Assembly (NCBI RefSeq): GCF_000373385.1
Contig: NZ_KB891330.1
Location: forward strand, 1-64,000
DNA length: 64,000 nt
Reading direction: 5' to 3'
Source: Thiobacillus thioparus DSM 505
Lineage (GTDB): Bacteria; Pseudomonadota; Gammaproteobacteria; Burkholderiales; Thiobacillaceae
Position 1 is the stretch's first letter, and each line of letters begins with the position of its first letter. Positions 19,110 to 28,885 of the stretch are shown piece after piece. The position numbers were made by a program, and so were the translations under genes. The notes under the pieces are model-generated. The model made no database searches, was not told where the DNA came from, and worked only from the letters and a program-made list of their open reading frames with translations.

Positions 19110-20129
19110 GTGTTTAGTTTCTTCAAGCCCAAACCGCCTGCTGCCGAACCGGCCACGCCTGCCACGCCGGTCGAGTCCGCACCCCTGCCAGTTGAGTCGC
19201 GTCCCGGCTGGGCGCAGCGGCTGAAGCAGGGTCTCGCCAAGACCCGCGATCGGCTGGGCGGCCAGCTGGCCGGCCTGTTCGGCGTCGGCCGCAAAATCGA
19301 TGCCGAGCTGTTCGAGGAACTCGAGACCATCCTGATCACGGCCGATGTCGGCGTGGACGCGACCCAGGCCCTGCTCGACACCCTGCAAAAAAAAGTCAGA
19401 CGTGAAAACCTGACCGAGGCCTCCGACCTGCAGGCGGCCCTGAAGCAAGCGCTGGTCGACCTATTGACCCCGCTGCAGGCACCACTCGACGTCACCCCGC
19501 ACAAGCCCTTCATCCTCATGCTGGCGGGCGTCAACGGCGCCGGCAAGACCACCACCATCGGCAAGCTCGCCAAGCTGTACCAGTCGCAGGGCCTGTCGGT
19601 GCTGCTGGCGGCCGGCGACACCTTCCGCGCAGCCGCGCGCGAACAGTTGCAGGTCTGGGGCGAGCGCAACAACGTGACGGTGGTAAGCCAGGAAAAAGGC
19701 GATTCCGCCGCGGTGATTTTCGACGCCATCCAGGCCGCGCGCGCGCGCAACATCGACGTGGTGCTGGCCGACACCGCGGGCCGCCTGCCGACGCAGCTCC
19801 ATCTGATGGAAGAGATCAGGAAGGTCAAACGGGTGATCGAGAAAGCGATTCCCGGCGCGCCGCACGAAGTGTTGCTGGTGCTCGACGCCAACACGGGCCA
19901 GAACGCCGTCACCCAGGTCAAGGCCTTCGACGATGCACTCGGCGTCACCGGCCTGGTGCTGACCAAGCTCGACGGTACCGCCAAGGGCGGCGCCATCGCC
20001 GCGATCGCCCACGCTTGTTTAGCACGGCCGCGGTCGATCCCGGTCCGTTATATCGGCGTCGGCGAGACCGTGGACGACCTGCGCCCCTTCGATGCGCGCG
20101 AATTCGTCGAGGCGGTGTTTACTGCATGA
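19110..20129 (+). CDS. ftsY: Signal recognition particle receptor FtsY
   Basis: 339 residues from GTG 19110 ([10 protein letters not shown]). It docks SRP-ribosome complexes at the membrane. A short Pro/Ala-rich N-terminal region replaces the long acidic A domain. The NG GTPase domain is complete: [46 protein letters not shown] and the terminal [18 protein letters not shown]. It leads the ftsY-ftsE-ftsX operon and overlaps ftsE by ATGA. Confidence 0.96.
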   Translation: MFSFFKPKPPAAEPATPATPVESAPLPVESRPGWAQRLKQGLAKTRDRLGGQLAGLFGVGRKIDAELFEELETILITADVGVDATQALLDTLQKKVRRENLTEASDLQAALKQALVDLLTPLQAPLDVTPHKPFILMLAGVNGAGKTTTIGKLAKLYQSQGLSVLLAAGDTFRAAAREQLQVWGERNNVTVVSQEKGDSAAVIFDAIQAARARNIDVVLADTAGRLPTQLHLMEEIRKVKRVIEKAIPGAPHEVLLVLDANTGQNAVTQVKAFDDALGVTGLVLTKLDGTAKGGAIAAIAHACLARPRSIPVRYIGVGETVDDLRPFDAREFVEAVFTA

Positions 20130-20788
20130 TCAGCTTCAACCAGGTCACCAAACGCTACCCCGGCGGCCATGAGGCCCTGTCCAACGTCAGCCTTGCCATC
20201 GAGCAGGGCGAACTGGTTTTCCTGACCGGCCATTCCGGCGCCGGCAAGAGCACCCTGCTGAAGCTCATCGCCGCCATCGAGCGCCCCACCAGCGGCGTGG
20301 TGTCGGTCAGCGGCCAGAATGTCAGCCGCCTGTCGCGCCGTGCGGTGCCCTATCTGCGCCGCAATATCGGCCTGGTGTTCCAGGATCACAAGCTGCTGTT
20401 CGACCGCAGCGTGATCGACAACGTGGTGCTGCCGCTCGACATCGCCGGCTTCGACCGTCGCGAGTCGCTCAAACGCGCCCGTGCGGTGATCGACAAGGTC
20501 GGCCTGCTCAACCGCGAGAAGGCCAATCCCGTCAGCCTGTCGGGCGGCGAGCAGCAGCGCCTGTGCATCGCCCGCGCGCTGGTCTCCCGCCCCGCGCTGT
20601 TGCTGGCCGACGAACCGACCGGCAACCTCGACGCCGGCTACGCAGCTGACATCATGGCCATGTTCCGCGATTTCCATCAGGTCGGCACTACCCTGGTGAT
20701 CGCCACTCACGACGAACGCGCCATCACGGCGCTGGGCGGACGCACGCTGCATCTGGATCACGGCAGAATCGGCGAGGTGCCGGCATGA
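20126..20788 (+). CDS. ftsE: Cell division ATP-binding protein FtsE
   Basis: 220 residues from ATG 20126, which overlaps the ftsY stop. Walker [11 protein letters not shown]-loop [16 protein letters not shown], signature [15 protein letters not shown], Walker [13 protein letters not shown] and H-loop ATHD are all present. With FtsX it controls septal peptidoglycan hydrolases in the divisome. It overlaps ftsX by 4 nt. Confidence 0.96.
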   Translation: MISFNQVTKRYPGGHEALSNVSLAIEQGELVFLTGHSGAGKSTLLKLIAAIERPTSGVVSVSGQNVSRLSRRAVPYLRRNIGLVFQDHKLLFDRSVIDNVVLPLDIAGFDRRESLKRARAVIDKVGLLNREKANPVSLSGGEQQRLCIARALVSRPALLLADEPTGNLDAGYAADIMAMFRDFHQVGTTLVIATHDERAITALGGRTLHLDHGRIGEVPA

Positions 20789-21693
20789 TCGGCTGGATGC
20801 GCCACCACAAACACGCGCTCGGCACCGCCTTGCATCGGCTGCGTATCCAGGCGTTCACGGCACTGCTGACCGCGCTGGCCATGGGCGTGGCGATCAGCCT
20901 GCCCAGCGGGCTGTATCTGGGACTGGAGAATCTCAGCCGAGTGGCAGGCGAACTGCCGGCGCAGCCGGAGATCAGCCTGTTTCTTGACGCTGGAGCGTCT
21001 CCCGAACAAAAACAGGCCATCGCCACTCGGCTCAAGCAGCCCGATATTGCCCAAGCCCGCTTCGTACCCAAGGACGAGGCGCTGGCCACCCTGAGCGCTT
21101 CACAGGATCTGGCTGACATCACGGCCGGCCTGACGGAGAACCCGTTGCCGGACGCCTGGATCGTGCGGCCCCAGGCCACGTCACGCGACGCGCTGGTACG
21201 TATTTCCGACGGTCTGCGCAAAATGCCGGGGATCGCCGAAACCCATCTCGACAGCCAATGGGCAGAGCGCCTGCAGGCCGCGCTCGCCATCGGACATACT
21301 GGGGTCTGGCTGCTGGCTGGATTGTTTGCCATTGCCTTGATCGCCATCTCGGGCAATGCCATCCGTGCCCAGGTGCTGGCCCGGCGCGACGAAATCCTGG
21401 TCAGTCGCTTGATCGGCGCCACTGACCGCCATATCCGCCGCCCGTTCCTCTACCTGGGCGCGCTACAAGGCTTGTTCGGCGGACTTGCAGCCGGTGGCGT
21501 GCTGGCGGTGGCGGGCACAATCCTGCGTGAGCCGGTCGAACATCTGGCGGTCCTTTATGGGTCGACATTTCATCTGCTTCCACCGGACGGGGCCGAAATC
21601 GCCATGGTGCTTGGACTGACCACGCTATTCGGCTGGCTAGGCGCCTGGCTCTCGGTGACGCGGAGCCTGCATCAGGTCGAAGCGACACGCTGA
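20785..21693 (+). CDS. ftsX: Cell division protein FtsX
   Basis: 302 residues with four expected membrane helices: one near 25-45, then three from about 170 (GVWLLAGLFAIALIAISGNAI; LFGGLAAGGVLAVAGTIL; a C-terminal helix). A periplasmic loop between helices 1 and 2 carries the EISLFLDAGASPEQ...ARFVPKDEAL region typical of FtsX. It is the membrane partner of FtsE. Confidence 0.95.
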   Translation: MIGWMRHHKHALGTALHRLRIQAFTALLTALAMGVAISLPSGLYLGLENLSRVAGELPAQPEISLFLDAGASPEQKQAIATRLKQPDIAQARFVPKDEALATLSASQDLADITAGLTENPLPDAWIVRPQATSRDALVRISDGLRKMPGIAETHLDSQWAERLQAALAIGHTGVWLLAGLFAIALIAISGNAIRAQVLARRDEILVSRLIGATDRHIRRPFLYLGALQGLFGGLAAGGVLAVAGTILREPVEHLAVLYGSTFHLLPPDGAEIAMVLGLTTLFGWLGAWLSVTRSLHQVEATR

Positions 21694-21733
21694 TTTCCCC
21701 TTGTTTTCCCACGCCGGGGAACCCAGCCCGGCC

Positions 21734-21760
21734 TTAGCACTCTTAGGATGAGAGTGCTAA
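21734..21760 (+). promoter_or_regulatory. CIRCE operator (HrcA site) upstream of rpoH
   Basis: TTAGCACTC (21734-21742), a 9-nt spacer and GAGTGCTAA (21752-21760) match the CIRCE consensus at every conserved position. CIRCE is the binding site of the heat-shock repressor HrcA. It lies 26 nt before the rpoH ATG and overlaps the best candidate promoter. Confidence 0.93.
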
Positions 21761-21763
21761 AAT
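21734..21763 (+). promoter_or_regulatory. Candidate sigma-70 promoter of rpoH overlapped by CIRCE
   Basis: TTAGCA (21734-21739, four of six matches) and TAAAAT (21758-21763, five of six) are 18 nt apart. The -35 lies in the left CIRCE arm and the -10 begins in the right arm, so HrcA binding would occlude RNA polymerase. Predicted transcription starts near 21770, giving a leader of only about 17 nt with a GGGGG ribosome site. Confidence 0.6.
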
Positions 21764-21786
21764 GTTTAAAAGGGGGTTTTACACGC

Positions 21787-22632
<846 letters not shown>

Positions 22633-22641
22633 GGTTTGCCT

Positions 22642-22689
22642 TTCCCCAATGACAAGGCCCCGCAATTGCGGGGCCTTGTCATTGGGGAA
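22642..22689. terminator. Perfect 48-bp palindrome after rpoH, probable bidirectional terminator
   Basis: Arms 22642-22665 and 22666-22689 are exactly complementary over 24 bp, with a GC-rich core (AAGGCCCCGC). The rpoH stop is 10 nt upstream and the convergent microprotein stop is 8 nt away on the other side. Without a long U run its efficiency is uncertain, but the position between convergent genes supports termination in both directions. Confidence 0.75.
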
Positions 22690-22696
22690 TGGTTGA

Positions 22697-22804
22697 TCAG
22701 AAAAACGAGCCGATCAGTACCGAAAAAATGCTGATCCAGGCCCAGACGATCAATCCCGTTACCACGACCATGGGAAAACCTTGAAAAGTCAAAAGCTGTT
22801 TCAT
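22697..22804 (-). CDS. 35-residue single-helix membrane microprotein linked to the cbb3 cluster
   Basis: Found by reading the gap by eye. The frame begins ATG 22804, has GGAG 8 nt upstream, and encodes MKQLLTFQGFPMVVVTGLIV followed by a hydrophobic tail ending IGSFF. One membrane helix (about residues 11-32) fills most of it. It lies downstream of ccoS in the same direction, so an accessory role in cbb3 oxidase is inferred from position. It does not look like the CcoM peptide of Pseudomonas from memory. It has no recognised family. Confidence 0.68.
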   Translation of the reverse strand: MKQLLTFQGFPMVVVTGLIVWAWISIFSVLIGSFF

Positions 22805-22879
22805 TGTGCGTGCTCCATTAAAGTTGGTGAATTTTAATTGACTTGCGCCGTTTTGGGTACGTGTTCGCTCTTTATTGCC

Positions 22880-23071
22880 CTATGAATCCTCGTGCTTGCC
22901 GCTCGGGCGGCGCGTAGGAAGCAGGGGATCATCGTCGTCCATCAGAATACGTTCGGCAGGCCCTTCCAGATCGTCGAACTGGCCGCTTTTGATCGACCAG
23001 AACACGCCGAGGGCGATCAGCAACACGAATATGCCGGATAGCAAGAACAAGAACCCCAGGGTGCTGTTCAT
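22880..23071 (-). CDS. ccoS: cbb3-type cytochrome oxidase assembly protein CcoS
   Basis: 63 residues. An N-terminal membrane helix (LGFLFLLSGIFVLLIALGVFWSIKSGQFDDLEGPAERIL) carries the FWxxxSGQFDDLEGPA signature of CcoS, with an acidic DDDDP tail. CcoS is needed for cofactor insertion into the cbb3 catalytic subunit. It overlaps the upstream ccoH-like gene by ATGA. Confidence 0.94.
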   Translation of the reverse strand: MNSTLGFLFLLSGIFVLLIALGVFWSIKSGQFDDLEGPAERILMDDDDPLLPTRRPSGKHEDS

Positions 23072-23844
23072 GGCATCACCAACTCCTGCGTATGCTGATA
23101 ATGCAGCGTGTTTTGCCGCGAAAGGCGGAGTTCGGCCAGCCAGCGGCCGCTCGCAGGCACCCGCAGCACGCCGCCATACACGCCTGCATCAAGCTCCGGC
23201 AACGGAACAGTGAGCGTGGCCTGGATGGCGCCGGGACGATACAAGCGCAACTCGGCTACGACGCGGTCGACCGGCAAGCCGGTGTGATTCCGGACGCGGA
23301 CTCGGATCGTCCGGACGGATTCGGCGCCGTCCAGGCCACTGACGTCAACGTCCCAGCCCAGCTCGGCCTCACGGTGCGCCTTGGAGAGCTCCGACGAAAT
23401 CGCCGTGGCCGCCTCCTGATTGTGGGGAACGACGCCTGAGAATCCGCTATACACCGGCCCCCCATTGCTACCCAACCACCAGCGCCCGATCGGCTCGGGC
23501 AATCCTTTGTTTGCGATGTAGAGAAATCCTCCCATGAGCACCGTAAGTCCCGCAAAGAAAAGCATGAGCAGCTTGGGCGCCCAATGCATGCGGCCGCCAC
23601 GCCGTCGGAACAAGGTCAGGGCAAACAGCACCAGTGCGGTCGCGAAGAAAACCGAGATATGGATGGCTACCACATCCAGCCCGGGCCAATGGCCGACGAT
23701 GAGGACGAAATAGGCGACCAGCGGAATGCCGCCCGCCAGCACCGCCCGCAGGATGGGCGGCAGGCTGCGGACCAGCCCCCCCATGGCGTACAGGACGAGC
23801 ACAGCGGCCAGCCCGCCAAACAGGGTGATCACTGTATTAATCAT
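23068..23844 (-). CDS. ccoH: CcoH/FixH-domain protein with an extra four-helix N-terminus
   Basis: 258 residues from ATG 23844, overlapping the ccoG stop by 8 nt. The C-terminal half is FixH-like (FSGVVPHNQEAATAISSELSKAHREAELGWDVDV, then beta-rich ADLRL-type repeats, ending LHYQHTQELVMP). Classical CcoH has about 170 residues and one helix. Here the N-terminal ~115 residues contain about four hydrophobic segments (ITLFGGLAAVLVLYAMGGLV; LAGGIPLVAYFVLIVGHWPG; IHISVFFATALVLFALTLF; LLMLFFAGLTVLMGGFLYIA). The symbol rests on the C-terminal domain and cluster position. Confidence 0.82.
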   Translation of the reverse strand: MINTVITLFGGLAAVLVLYAMGGLVRSLPPILRAVLAGGIPLVAYFVLIVGHWPGLDVVAIHISVFFATALVLFALTLFRRRGGRMHWAPKLLMLFFAGLTVLMGGFLYIANKGLPEPIGRWWLGSNGGPVYSGFSGVVPHNQEAATAISSELSKAHREAELGWDVDVSGLDGAESVRTIRVRVRNHTGLPVDRVVAELRLYRPGAIQATLTVPLPELDAGVYGGVLRVPASGRWLAELRLSRQNTLHYQHTQELVMP

Positions 23845-25360
23845 GCGCTTCTTTCGGGCTGTCAAATCGAACGGTTTCCGAACGCGCCTCACCCGGTTTG
23901 CCTTTCGGCGTGATGAGCAGTTCGAAATGATGGGTGTGTTCTGCCAGTTCAGGCGCCAGACGCACGCTGGCCTGAACGAGCCCGCTGTGCCCGGGCTTGA
24001 TCGTGATTTCGCGGAAACTCCCCAGATCAAGCGCGCCAGCCGGTATGCCGCTTGCGCTGATCTCGTAGGTCTGGTCCTGCGCCGCCTTGTTGGTGATGCG
24101 GACCTGATATCGATTGCGGATGTCCCCGTTCGACAACACGACGTACAAGGGCTGCCGAATCTGGTTGACCGCACGGTCGTAGCTACCGCGGGTGCCGATG
24201 CTGTAGGCGAGATACGCGCTCATCAGAATCAGGGCCGCGCCATAGCCGATGGTTTTCAGACGCTTCCATTCCACCCTTGGCGCAGTCGGTTCGGGTGCGG
24301 CCAGATTCTTTTCCGAGTCGTAGCGGATCAGGCCCCGGGGGAAGCCGAATGAATCCATGATGGTGTTGCAGGCATCGATGCAAAGCCCGCACGAAATGCA
24401 TTTGTATTGGAGCCCGTCGCGGATATCGATGCCGGTCGGGCATACCTGCACGCACAGTCCGCAATCGACGCAATCGCCCAAACCTTTTTCGTGCCGCTCT
24501 GCCAGTGCGCGCTCCCCGGCGCTCAGGCTAGCCTGGCGACGATCGACCGCTACCGGCTCGGCGCTTTCCGCGCGACGCCGTTCGACGACGATACCCCGCC
24601 CCGCACGCACCGTGGCTCGCCCATGCGCCCCTTCACCCCGTCTCGCGTCGTAATGCACGGCCAGGGTTTCGGGTTCGTACATCACGCTCTGGAAGCGTCC
24701 ATACGGGCAGACATAGGTACAGATCTGCTCGCGCATCAACCCGGCCGCGGCGTAGGTGGAAATCGTGAGGATGCTGACGGTGATATAGGCAGCGGCAGCT
24801 GCCTGGCCGGTGAAAAAGTCCAGCACCAGCTGCGGCGCATAGGCATAGTAGATCACGAATGTCATGCCCGTCCAGAACGATGCCAGCACCCACAGGGCAT
24901 GCGTGCCGCCGACCTTGAGCAGCTTTTCACGATTCCATGGCTGGCGGTAGAGACGCACACGTGCGGGCCGTTCGCCCTGAATTTTATGTTCGATCCAGAT
25001 GAAGAAATCAGTCCACAGCGTCTGGAAACAGAAGTATCCGCAAAACGCGCGTCCCACCAGCCCGGTGACGAAGAAAAGCAGGATGGCAGCGATGAACAGC
25101 AGCAGCGCCAGCCAGACGACGTCCTGCGGATAGACCGTGAGACCGAAGATCAGGAAGCGCCGTCCCGGCAGATCAAACAGGACAGCCTGGGATGGGGCAT
25201 CGAGCCGCGACCACGGCAGCCACGGCAGCAGAAAATAGATCGCATACGCCAGCAGCAGTACCGTCGTCTTGAAACGACGAAACCGCCCCTTCACCGAGCG
25301 GGTAAAAATCGGAATACGCTTCTGGTAAAGCCCTAGCTGTTCTTCTAAGCCTGTTTGCAT
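23837..25360 (-). CDS. ccoG: Cytochrome c oxidase accessory protein CcoG (RdxA/FixG)
   Basis: 507 residues. Membrane helices in the first third contain the conserved CGYFCFQTLWTDFFIWIEHKIQG and CTYVCPYGRFQSVMYEPETL. Two cytoplasmic [4Fe-4S] sites follow, CVDCGLCVQVCPTGID and CISCGLCIDACNTIMD. A periplasmic Ig-like CcoG C-terminal domain completes it. CcoG reduces copper for delivery to cbb3 oxidase. An extra charged segment (about 240-275, with ARRGEGAHGRATVRAGRG) precedes the ferredoxin domain. Upstream is the ccoP terminator, so ccoG-H-S is a second transcript. Confidence 0.95.
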   Translation of the reverse strand: MQTGLEEQLGLYQKRIPIFTRSVKGRFRRFKTTVLLLAYAIYFLLPWLPWSRLDAPSQAVLFDLPGRRFLIFGLTVYPQDVVWLALLLFIAAILLFFVTGLVGRAFCGYFCFQTLWTDFFIWIEHKIQGERPARVRLYRQPWNREKLLKVGGTHALWVLASFWTGMTFVIYYAYAPQLVLDFFTGQAAAAAYITVSILTISTYAAAGLMREQICTYVCPYGRFQSVMYEPETLAVHYDARRGEGAHGRATVRAGRGIVVERRRAESAEPVAVDRRQASLSAGERALAERHEKGLGDCVDCGLCVQVCPTGIDIRDGLQYKCISCGLCIDACNTIMDSFGFPRGLIRYDSEKNLAAPEPTAPRVEWKRLKTIGYGAALILMSAYLAYSIGTRGSYDRAVNQIRQPLYVVLSNGDIRNRYQVRITNKAAQDQTYEISASGIPAGALDLGSFREITIKPGHSGLVQASVRLAPELAEHTHHFELLITPKGKPGEARSETVRFDSPKEAHD

Positions 25361-25386
25361 GGTGTGGCCATTGGATCCGCGGGAAG

Positions 25387-25414
25387 CAAAAGCCCCCGTG
25401 AACGGGGGCTTTGC
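25387..25414 (-). terminator. Terminator after ccoNOQP
   Basis: AAAGCCCCCGT (25389-25399) and its complement (25402-25412) form an 11-bp stem around a 2-nt loop, followed on the reverse strand by the T-rich TTTTGC. It lies 19 nt after the ccoP stop and before ccoG. Confidence 0.82.
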
Positions 25415-25432
25415 TCATCTCAGTCTGCAGTT

Positions 25433-26353
25433 TTATTGCCCACCGCCCAGTTCATGGACATAGACCGTCAAAACCTTGATCTGTTCAGGTGAAAGACGTC
25501 CAGCCCACGCTGGCATCACACCCTTGTTGAGGCCGCTGGCGATGACGCTGCGAATGGCTGCGACTTTTCCTTCCGCGCTGCTTGCTGCGGGCACGTTGGC
25601 CCACAGCCAGATATTGTCAGTCAGGTTTGCCGAACCGATCTCCTTGCGCCCCTTGGCGTCGGCGCCATGACAGTAGTAACAGGCCGCGGTTTCGCTATGG
25701 AACAGGGCATTGCCGGCAGCCGCCCTGGTTGCGTCATGGCCAATTCCCGAAAGACTGGCCACGTAATTGGCCAGCTGGTCGATCTGCTCGGGCGAGAGCA
25801 CCTCGCTGAAGGTCGGCATGTAGCCATGACGGCCGCCCGTGATCGTTTCATGAATCTTGTCGAACGAACCGCCATACAGCCAGTCGTCGTCGGTCAGGTT
25901 GGGAAAGAAGCCCACCACGCCTTGGCCGCCCGCCTGGTGACAGGGCGCGCAGTTGTCGGAGAAGAGCGCCTTGCCCGCCGACAGGATGAAGCCGTTCATG
26001 TCCGGATCCTTGGCGACCTGGGCATAGGACATGGCCGCGACCTTGTCGAAATAGGGCTTTTGCGCGATCGCAGCTCGATTCATGTCCTCAAGCAGAAGCG
26101 CACGGGTATTCCAGCTGTGCGTCTTGGTCTCGCCATTGCTGTTGACGTAGGTGATGTTCGACAGACCGCCTATCCAGCCTTTGCCGAACGGCCAGGACGG
26201 GTAGATCGTCCAGTACACGAGGGCGAACACCACCGTGACGTAGAACGTGTAGACCCACCAGACCGGCAGTGGATTGTTGTATTCCTGCAGGTCTCCATCC
26301 CAGGCATGGCCCGTGGTTTGCACAGTTTGAGATTGTAGTTTTTGCTCGCTCAT
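25433..26353 (-). CDS. ccoP: cbb3-type cytochrome c oxidase subunit III (diheme CcoP)
   Basis: 306 residues. The N-terminal helix follows the conserved HAWDGDLQEYNNPLPVWWVYTFY. Two cytochrome c domains have CAPCH (SDNCAPCHQAGGQG) and CYYCH (ACYYCHGADAKG) heme sites and downstream Met ligands in YMPTFSE and VMPAWAG. It passes electrons to CcoO. It overlaps ccoQ by 4 nt. Confidence 0.97.
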   Translation of the reverse strand: MSEQKLQSQTVQTTGHAWDGDLQEYNNPLPVWWVYTFYVTVVFALVYWTIYPSWPFGKGWIGGLSNITYVNSNGETKTHSWNTRALLLEDMNRAAIAQKPYFDKVAAMSYAQVAKDPDMNGFILSAGKALFSDNCAPCHQAGGQGVVGFFPNLTDDDWLYGGSFDKIHETITGGRHGYMPTFSEVLSPEQIDQLANYVASLSGIGHDATRAAAGNALFHSETAACYYCHGADAKGRKEIGSANLTDNIWLWANVPAASSAEGKVAAIRSVIASGLNKGVMPAWAGRLSPEQIKVLTVYVHELGGGQ

Positions 26354-26535
26354 TGCTTGTCCTTCGTGTCTTCCTGATCGTCCAGGAACGGTATGTTGCG
26401 GTAGGACTCGAGTTGATCGCTCCGCTTCTTGCTACCGTAGGCGTAGATCACGATGCCGATAAAGGTGACGAAAAAGATGACCAGGCCAAGGGGTTTGGTG
26501 TTTTCGGGTTTCGAAAACCACATCAATAAGTCCAT
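26350..26535 (-). CDS. ccoQ: cbb3-type oxidase subunit CcoQ
   Basis: 61 residues with one membrane helix (PLGLVIFFVTFIGIVIYAYGSKKR) and an acidic cytoplasmic tail ending DDQEDTKDKQ, as in CcoQ. It stabilises the interaction of CcoP with the CcoNO core. It lies between ccoO and ccoP. Confidence 0.94.
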   Translation of the reverse strand: MDLLMWFSKPENTKPLGLVIFFVTFIGIVIYAYGSKKRSDQLESYRNIPFLDDQEDTKDKQ

Positions 26536-26559
26536 TTCAAACCCTCCGGCCTGTTTCGA

Positions 26560-27306
26560 TCAGCGGTCGTTGACGAATGCATCGTCCTTGTATTTGCCGA
26601 AATCGACCATGGTGCCCAACACCTGCAGATAAGCCACCAATGCGTCCATCTCGGAAATACCCGAACGATCGCCGTCATAGTTGCCGAAGTTGGCCTGCTC
26701 GATCAGGCTCTGCTGTGCATTAGGAATGTGCAGCTGCTTGGCAACGGTCTCACCGAACTTGGCCACGTTCGCCTTGTATTCGGTGTCAGTCAGCGAGTAC
26801 GGCACCCCGACCTTGCGCAACGCCTTCATACGTTCCGCGATATCGGACGTATCCAGCGGAGTCGCCTTCAGCCAGGGGTAGTTCGGCATTACCGACTCGG
26901 GCACCATCGAACGCGGCGCGGTCAAGTGCTGAACATGCCACTCGTTCGAGTATTTGCCGCCTACCCGCGCCAGATCAGGACCGGTACGCTTGGAGCCCCA
27001 CTGGAATGGGTGGTCGTACTGTGACTCCGCCGCCAGCGAGTAGTGGCCATAGCGCAGCTTCTCGTCGCGGAACGGGCGGATCATCTGGGAATGGCAGAGA
27101 TAGCACCCTTCGCGCTGATAGATGTCACGTCCGCGCTGTTCCAGGGGAGTATAGGGACGTACGCCGTCGACTTTCTCAATGGTTTTGTCGATGAAGAACA
27201 GGGGCGTGATTTCCACCAAGCCGCCGACACTGATCGCCAGCATGGTCAACACCGCCAGCAGGCCGATGTTGGTTTCAATCCATTCGTGTTTGAAGTTGAA
27301 GTTCAT
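26560..27306 (-). CDS. ccoO: cbb3-type cytochrome c oxidase subunit II (monoheme CcoO)
   Basis: 248 residues: an N-terminal membrane anchor ([28 protein letters not shown]), the conserved [31 protein letters not shown] with one CxxCH heme site, [18 protein letters not shown], and Met ligand region SVMPNYPWL. It is the membrane-anchored heme c subunit that feeds CcoN. Confidence 0.97.
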   Translation of the reverse strand: MNFNFKHEWIETNIGLLAVLTMLAISVGGLVEITPLFFIDKTIEKVDGVRPYTPLEQRGRDIYQREGCYLCHSQMIRPFRDEKLRYGHYSLAAESQYDHPFQWGSKRTGPDLARVGGKYSNEWHVQHLTAPRSMVPESVMPNYPWLKATPLDTSDIAERMKALRKVGVPYSLTDTEYKANVAKFGETVAKQLHIPNAQQSLIEQANFGNYDGDRSGISEMDALVAYLQVLGTMVDFGKYKDDAFVNDR

Positions 27307-27325
27307 GATCTATCTTTTTCCCGAA

Positions 27326-28780
27326 TCATGCGTGAGCCAGCTTGGCGGCCAGCTTGGCTTCCAGTGCAGCGCTTTCGCGTTTGCCCTGACGGATGGTCAT
27401 GAACACGTTGAAGGCCATCATCACCATGCCGGTCAGGAAGAACATGCCGCCGATGGCGCGCATCGCGTAGAAGGGATGCATGGCCGCAACCGACTCGACA
27501 AACGAGTACTGGAGGTTGCCGAACTCGTCAAACGCACGCCACATCAGGCCCTGGGTGATCCCGGAAATCCACATTGCGACGATATAGAGGACGATGCCGA
27601 TCGTGGCCAGCCAGAAATGCCACTCGATCAACTTGCGGCTGTACATTTTGGTGTCCCACAGCTTGGGCATCATGTGATACAGCGAGCCGAAGGTGATCAT
27701 CGCCACCCAGCCCAGCGCGCCGGAGTGGACATGGCCCACGGTCCAGTCGGTGTAGTGCGACAGCGCATTGACTTCTTTCAGCGACATCATCGGACCTTCG
27801 AAGGTCGACATGCCGTAGAACGACAACGCCACGATCATGAAGCGCATGATCGGGTCGGTACGCAATTTATCCCAGGCGCCCGACAGGGTCATGATGCCGT
27901 TGATCATGCCGCCCCACGAGGGCATCAGCAGCAGGATGGAAAACGCGGCAGCCAGGGAGGAGGTCCAGTCCGGCAAGGCGGTCCAATGCAAGTGGTGAGC
28001 GCCCACCCACATGTACATGAAGCCCAGCGCCCAGAAGTGGACAATGGACAGGCGATAGGAATAGATCGGTCGGCCGGCCTGCTTGGGCACGAAGTAATAC
28101 ATCATGCCGAGGAAGGCCGCGGTCAGGAAGAAGCCCACCGCATTGTGGCCATACCACCATTGCGTCATCGCATCCTGCACGCCCGAGAACAGGCTGTAGG
28201 ATTTCATCGAGAACAGGTCGATGGGCATCGCCAGATTGTTAAAGGTATGCAGCAGCGCGGTCGCCAGGATAAAGGCCAGGTAGAACCAGTTGGCCACATA
28301 AATATGCGGCTGCTTGCGGCGCATGATGGTCCCGACGAACACCGTGAGATACGCGACCCAGACGACTTCGATCAGGATGTCGATCGGCCATTCCATTTCC
28401 GCGTATTCGCGCGACTGGGTATAGCCAAGCATATAGCTGAAATCTGCCAGCGCGATGGCGGCCATCCAGCCCCAGAATGTGAAGCTGGCCAGACCGTCCG
28501 AAATCAGGCGGGTCTGGCAGGTACGCTGAACCACATAGTAGGAGGTGGCAAACAACGCCGAGCCACCGAAGCCGAAGATCACCGACGTGGTGTGAACGGG
28601 ACGGAATCGCCCGAACGAGATGTAGGGACTATCGAAGTTCAGAAACGGCCAGGCCAGTTCGGAGGCGATATATACGCCCACGAACATGCCGATCACAGCC
28701 CAGACGATCGACATGATGGCAAATTTCTTAACGACTTCGAAGTTGTACTGCTCCGCACCGGAATATGTGGTTACCGCCAT
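27326..28780 (-). CDS. ccoN: cbb3-type cytochrome c oxidase subunit I (CcoN)
   Basis: 484 residues and about 12 membrane helices. Heme-copper ligands are visible: [20 protein letters not shown] (heme b His), [28 protein letters not shown] (CuB His and the cross-linked Tyr region), [13 protein letters not shown] (His pair) and [19 protein letters not shown] (heme ligands). AGGAG lies 6 nt before the ATG. It is the high-affinity terminal oxidase core, first gene of ccoNOQP. Confidence 0.97.
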   Translation of the reverse strand: MAVTTYSGAEQYNFEVVKKFAIMSIVWAVIGMFVGVYIASELAWPFLNFDSPYISFGRFRPVHTTSVIFGFGGSALFATSYYVVQRTCQTRLISDGLASFTFWGWMAAIALADFSYMLGYTQSREYAEMEWPIDILIEVVWVAYLTVFVGTIMRRKQPHIYVANWFYLAFILATALLHTFNNLAMPIDLFSMKSYSLFSGVQDAMTQWWYGHNAVGFFLTAAFLGMMYYFVPKQAGRPIYSYRLSIVHFWALGFMYMWVGAHHLHWTALPDWTSSLAAAFSILLLMPSWGGMINGIMTLSGAWDKLRTDPIMRFMIVALSFYGMSTFEGPMMSLKEVNALSHYTDWTVGHVHSGALGWVAMITFGSLYHMMPKLWDTKMYSRKLIEWHFWLATIGIVLYIVAMWISGITQGLMWRAFDEFGNLQYSFVESVAAMHPFYAMRAIGGMFFLTGMVMMAFNVFMTIRQGKRESAALEAKLAAKLAHA

Positions 28781-28856
28781 GGCCCGCTCCTGTTGTACCC
28801 GAAATAGCGCCTGCGCCGCGCCTTAACAGCATATGCTTATATTAAAAAACTGCGGG

Positions 28857-28885
28857 ATTATATGCCTCCCCCTATCGTCCCGCAA
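28857..28885 (-). promoter_or_regulatory. Candidate sigma-70 promoter of ccoNOQP
   Basis: On the reverse strand TTGCGG (28885-28880) and a perfect TATAAT (28862-28857) are 17 nt apart, giving a 5' leader of about 70 nt. A 10-bp palindrome AGCATATGCT (28828-28837) lies in the leader. I see no TTGAT-N4-ATCAA FNR/ANR site near -41. Confidence 0.65.

Noticed and set aside
27179-28807. A 542-residue forward open frame
   Set aside because: It is antisense to ccoO and ccoN, whose heme ligands and coupling are clear.
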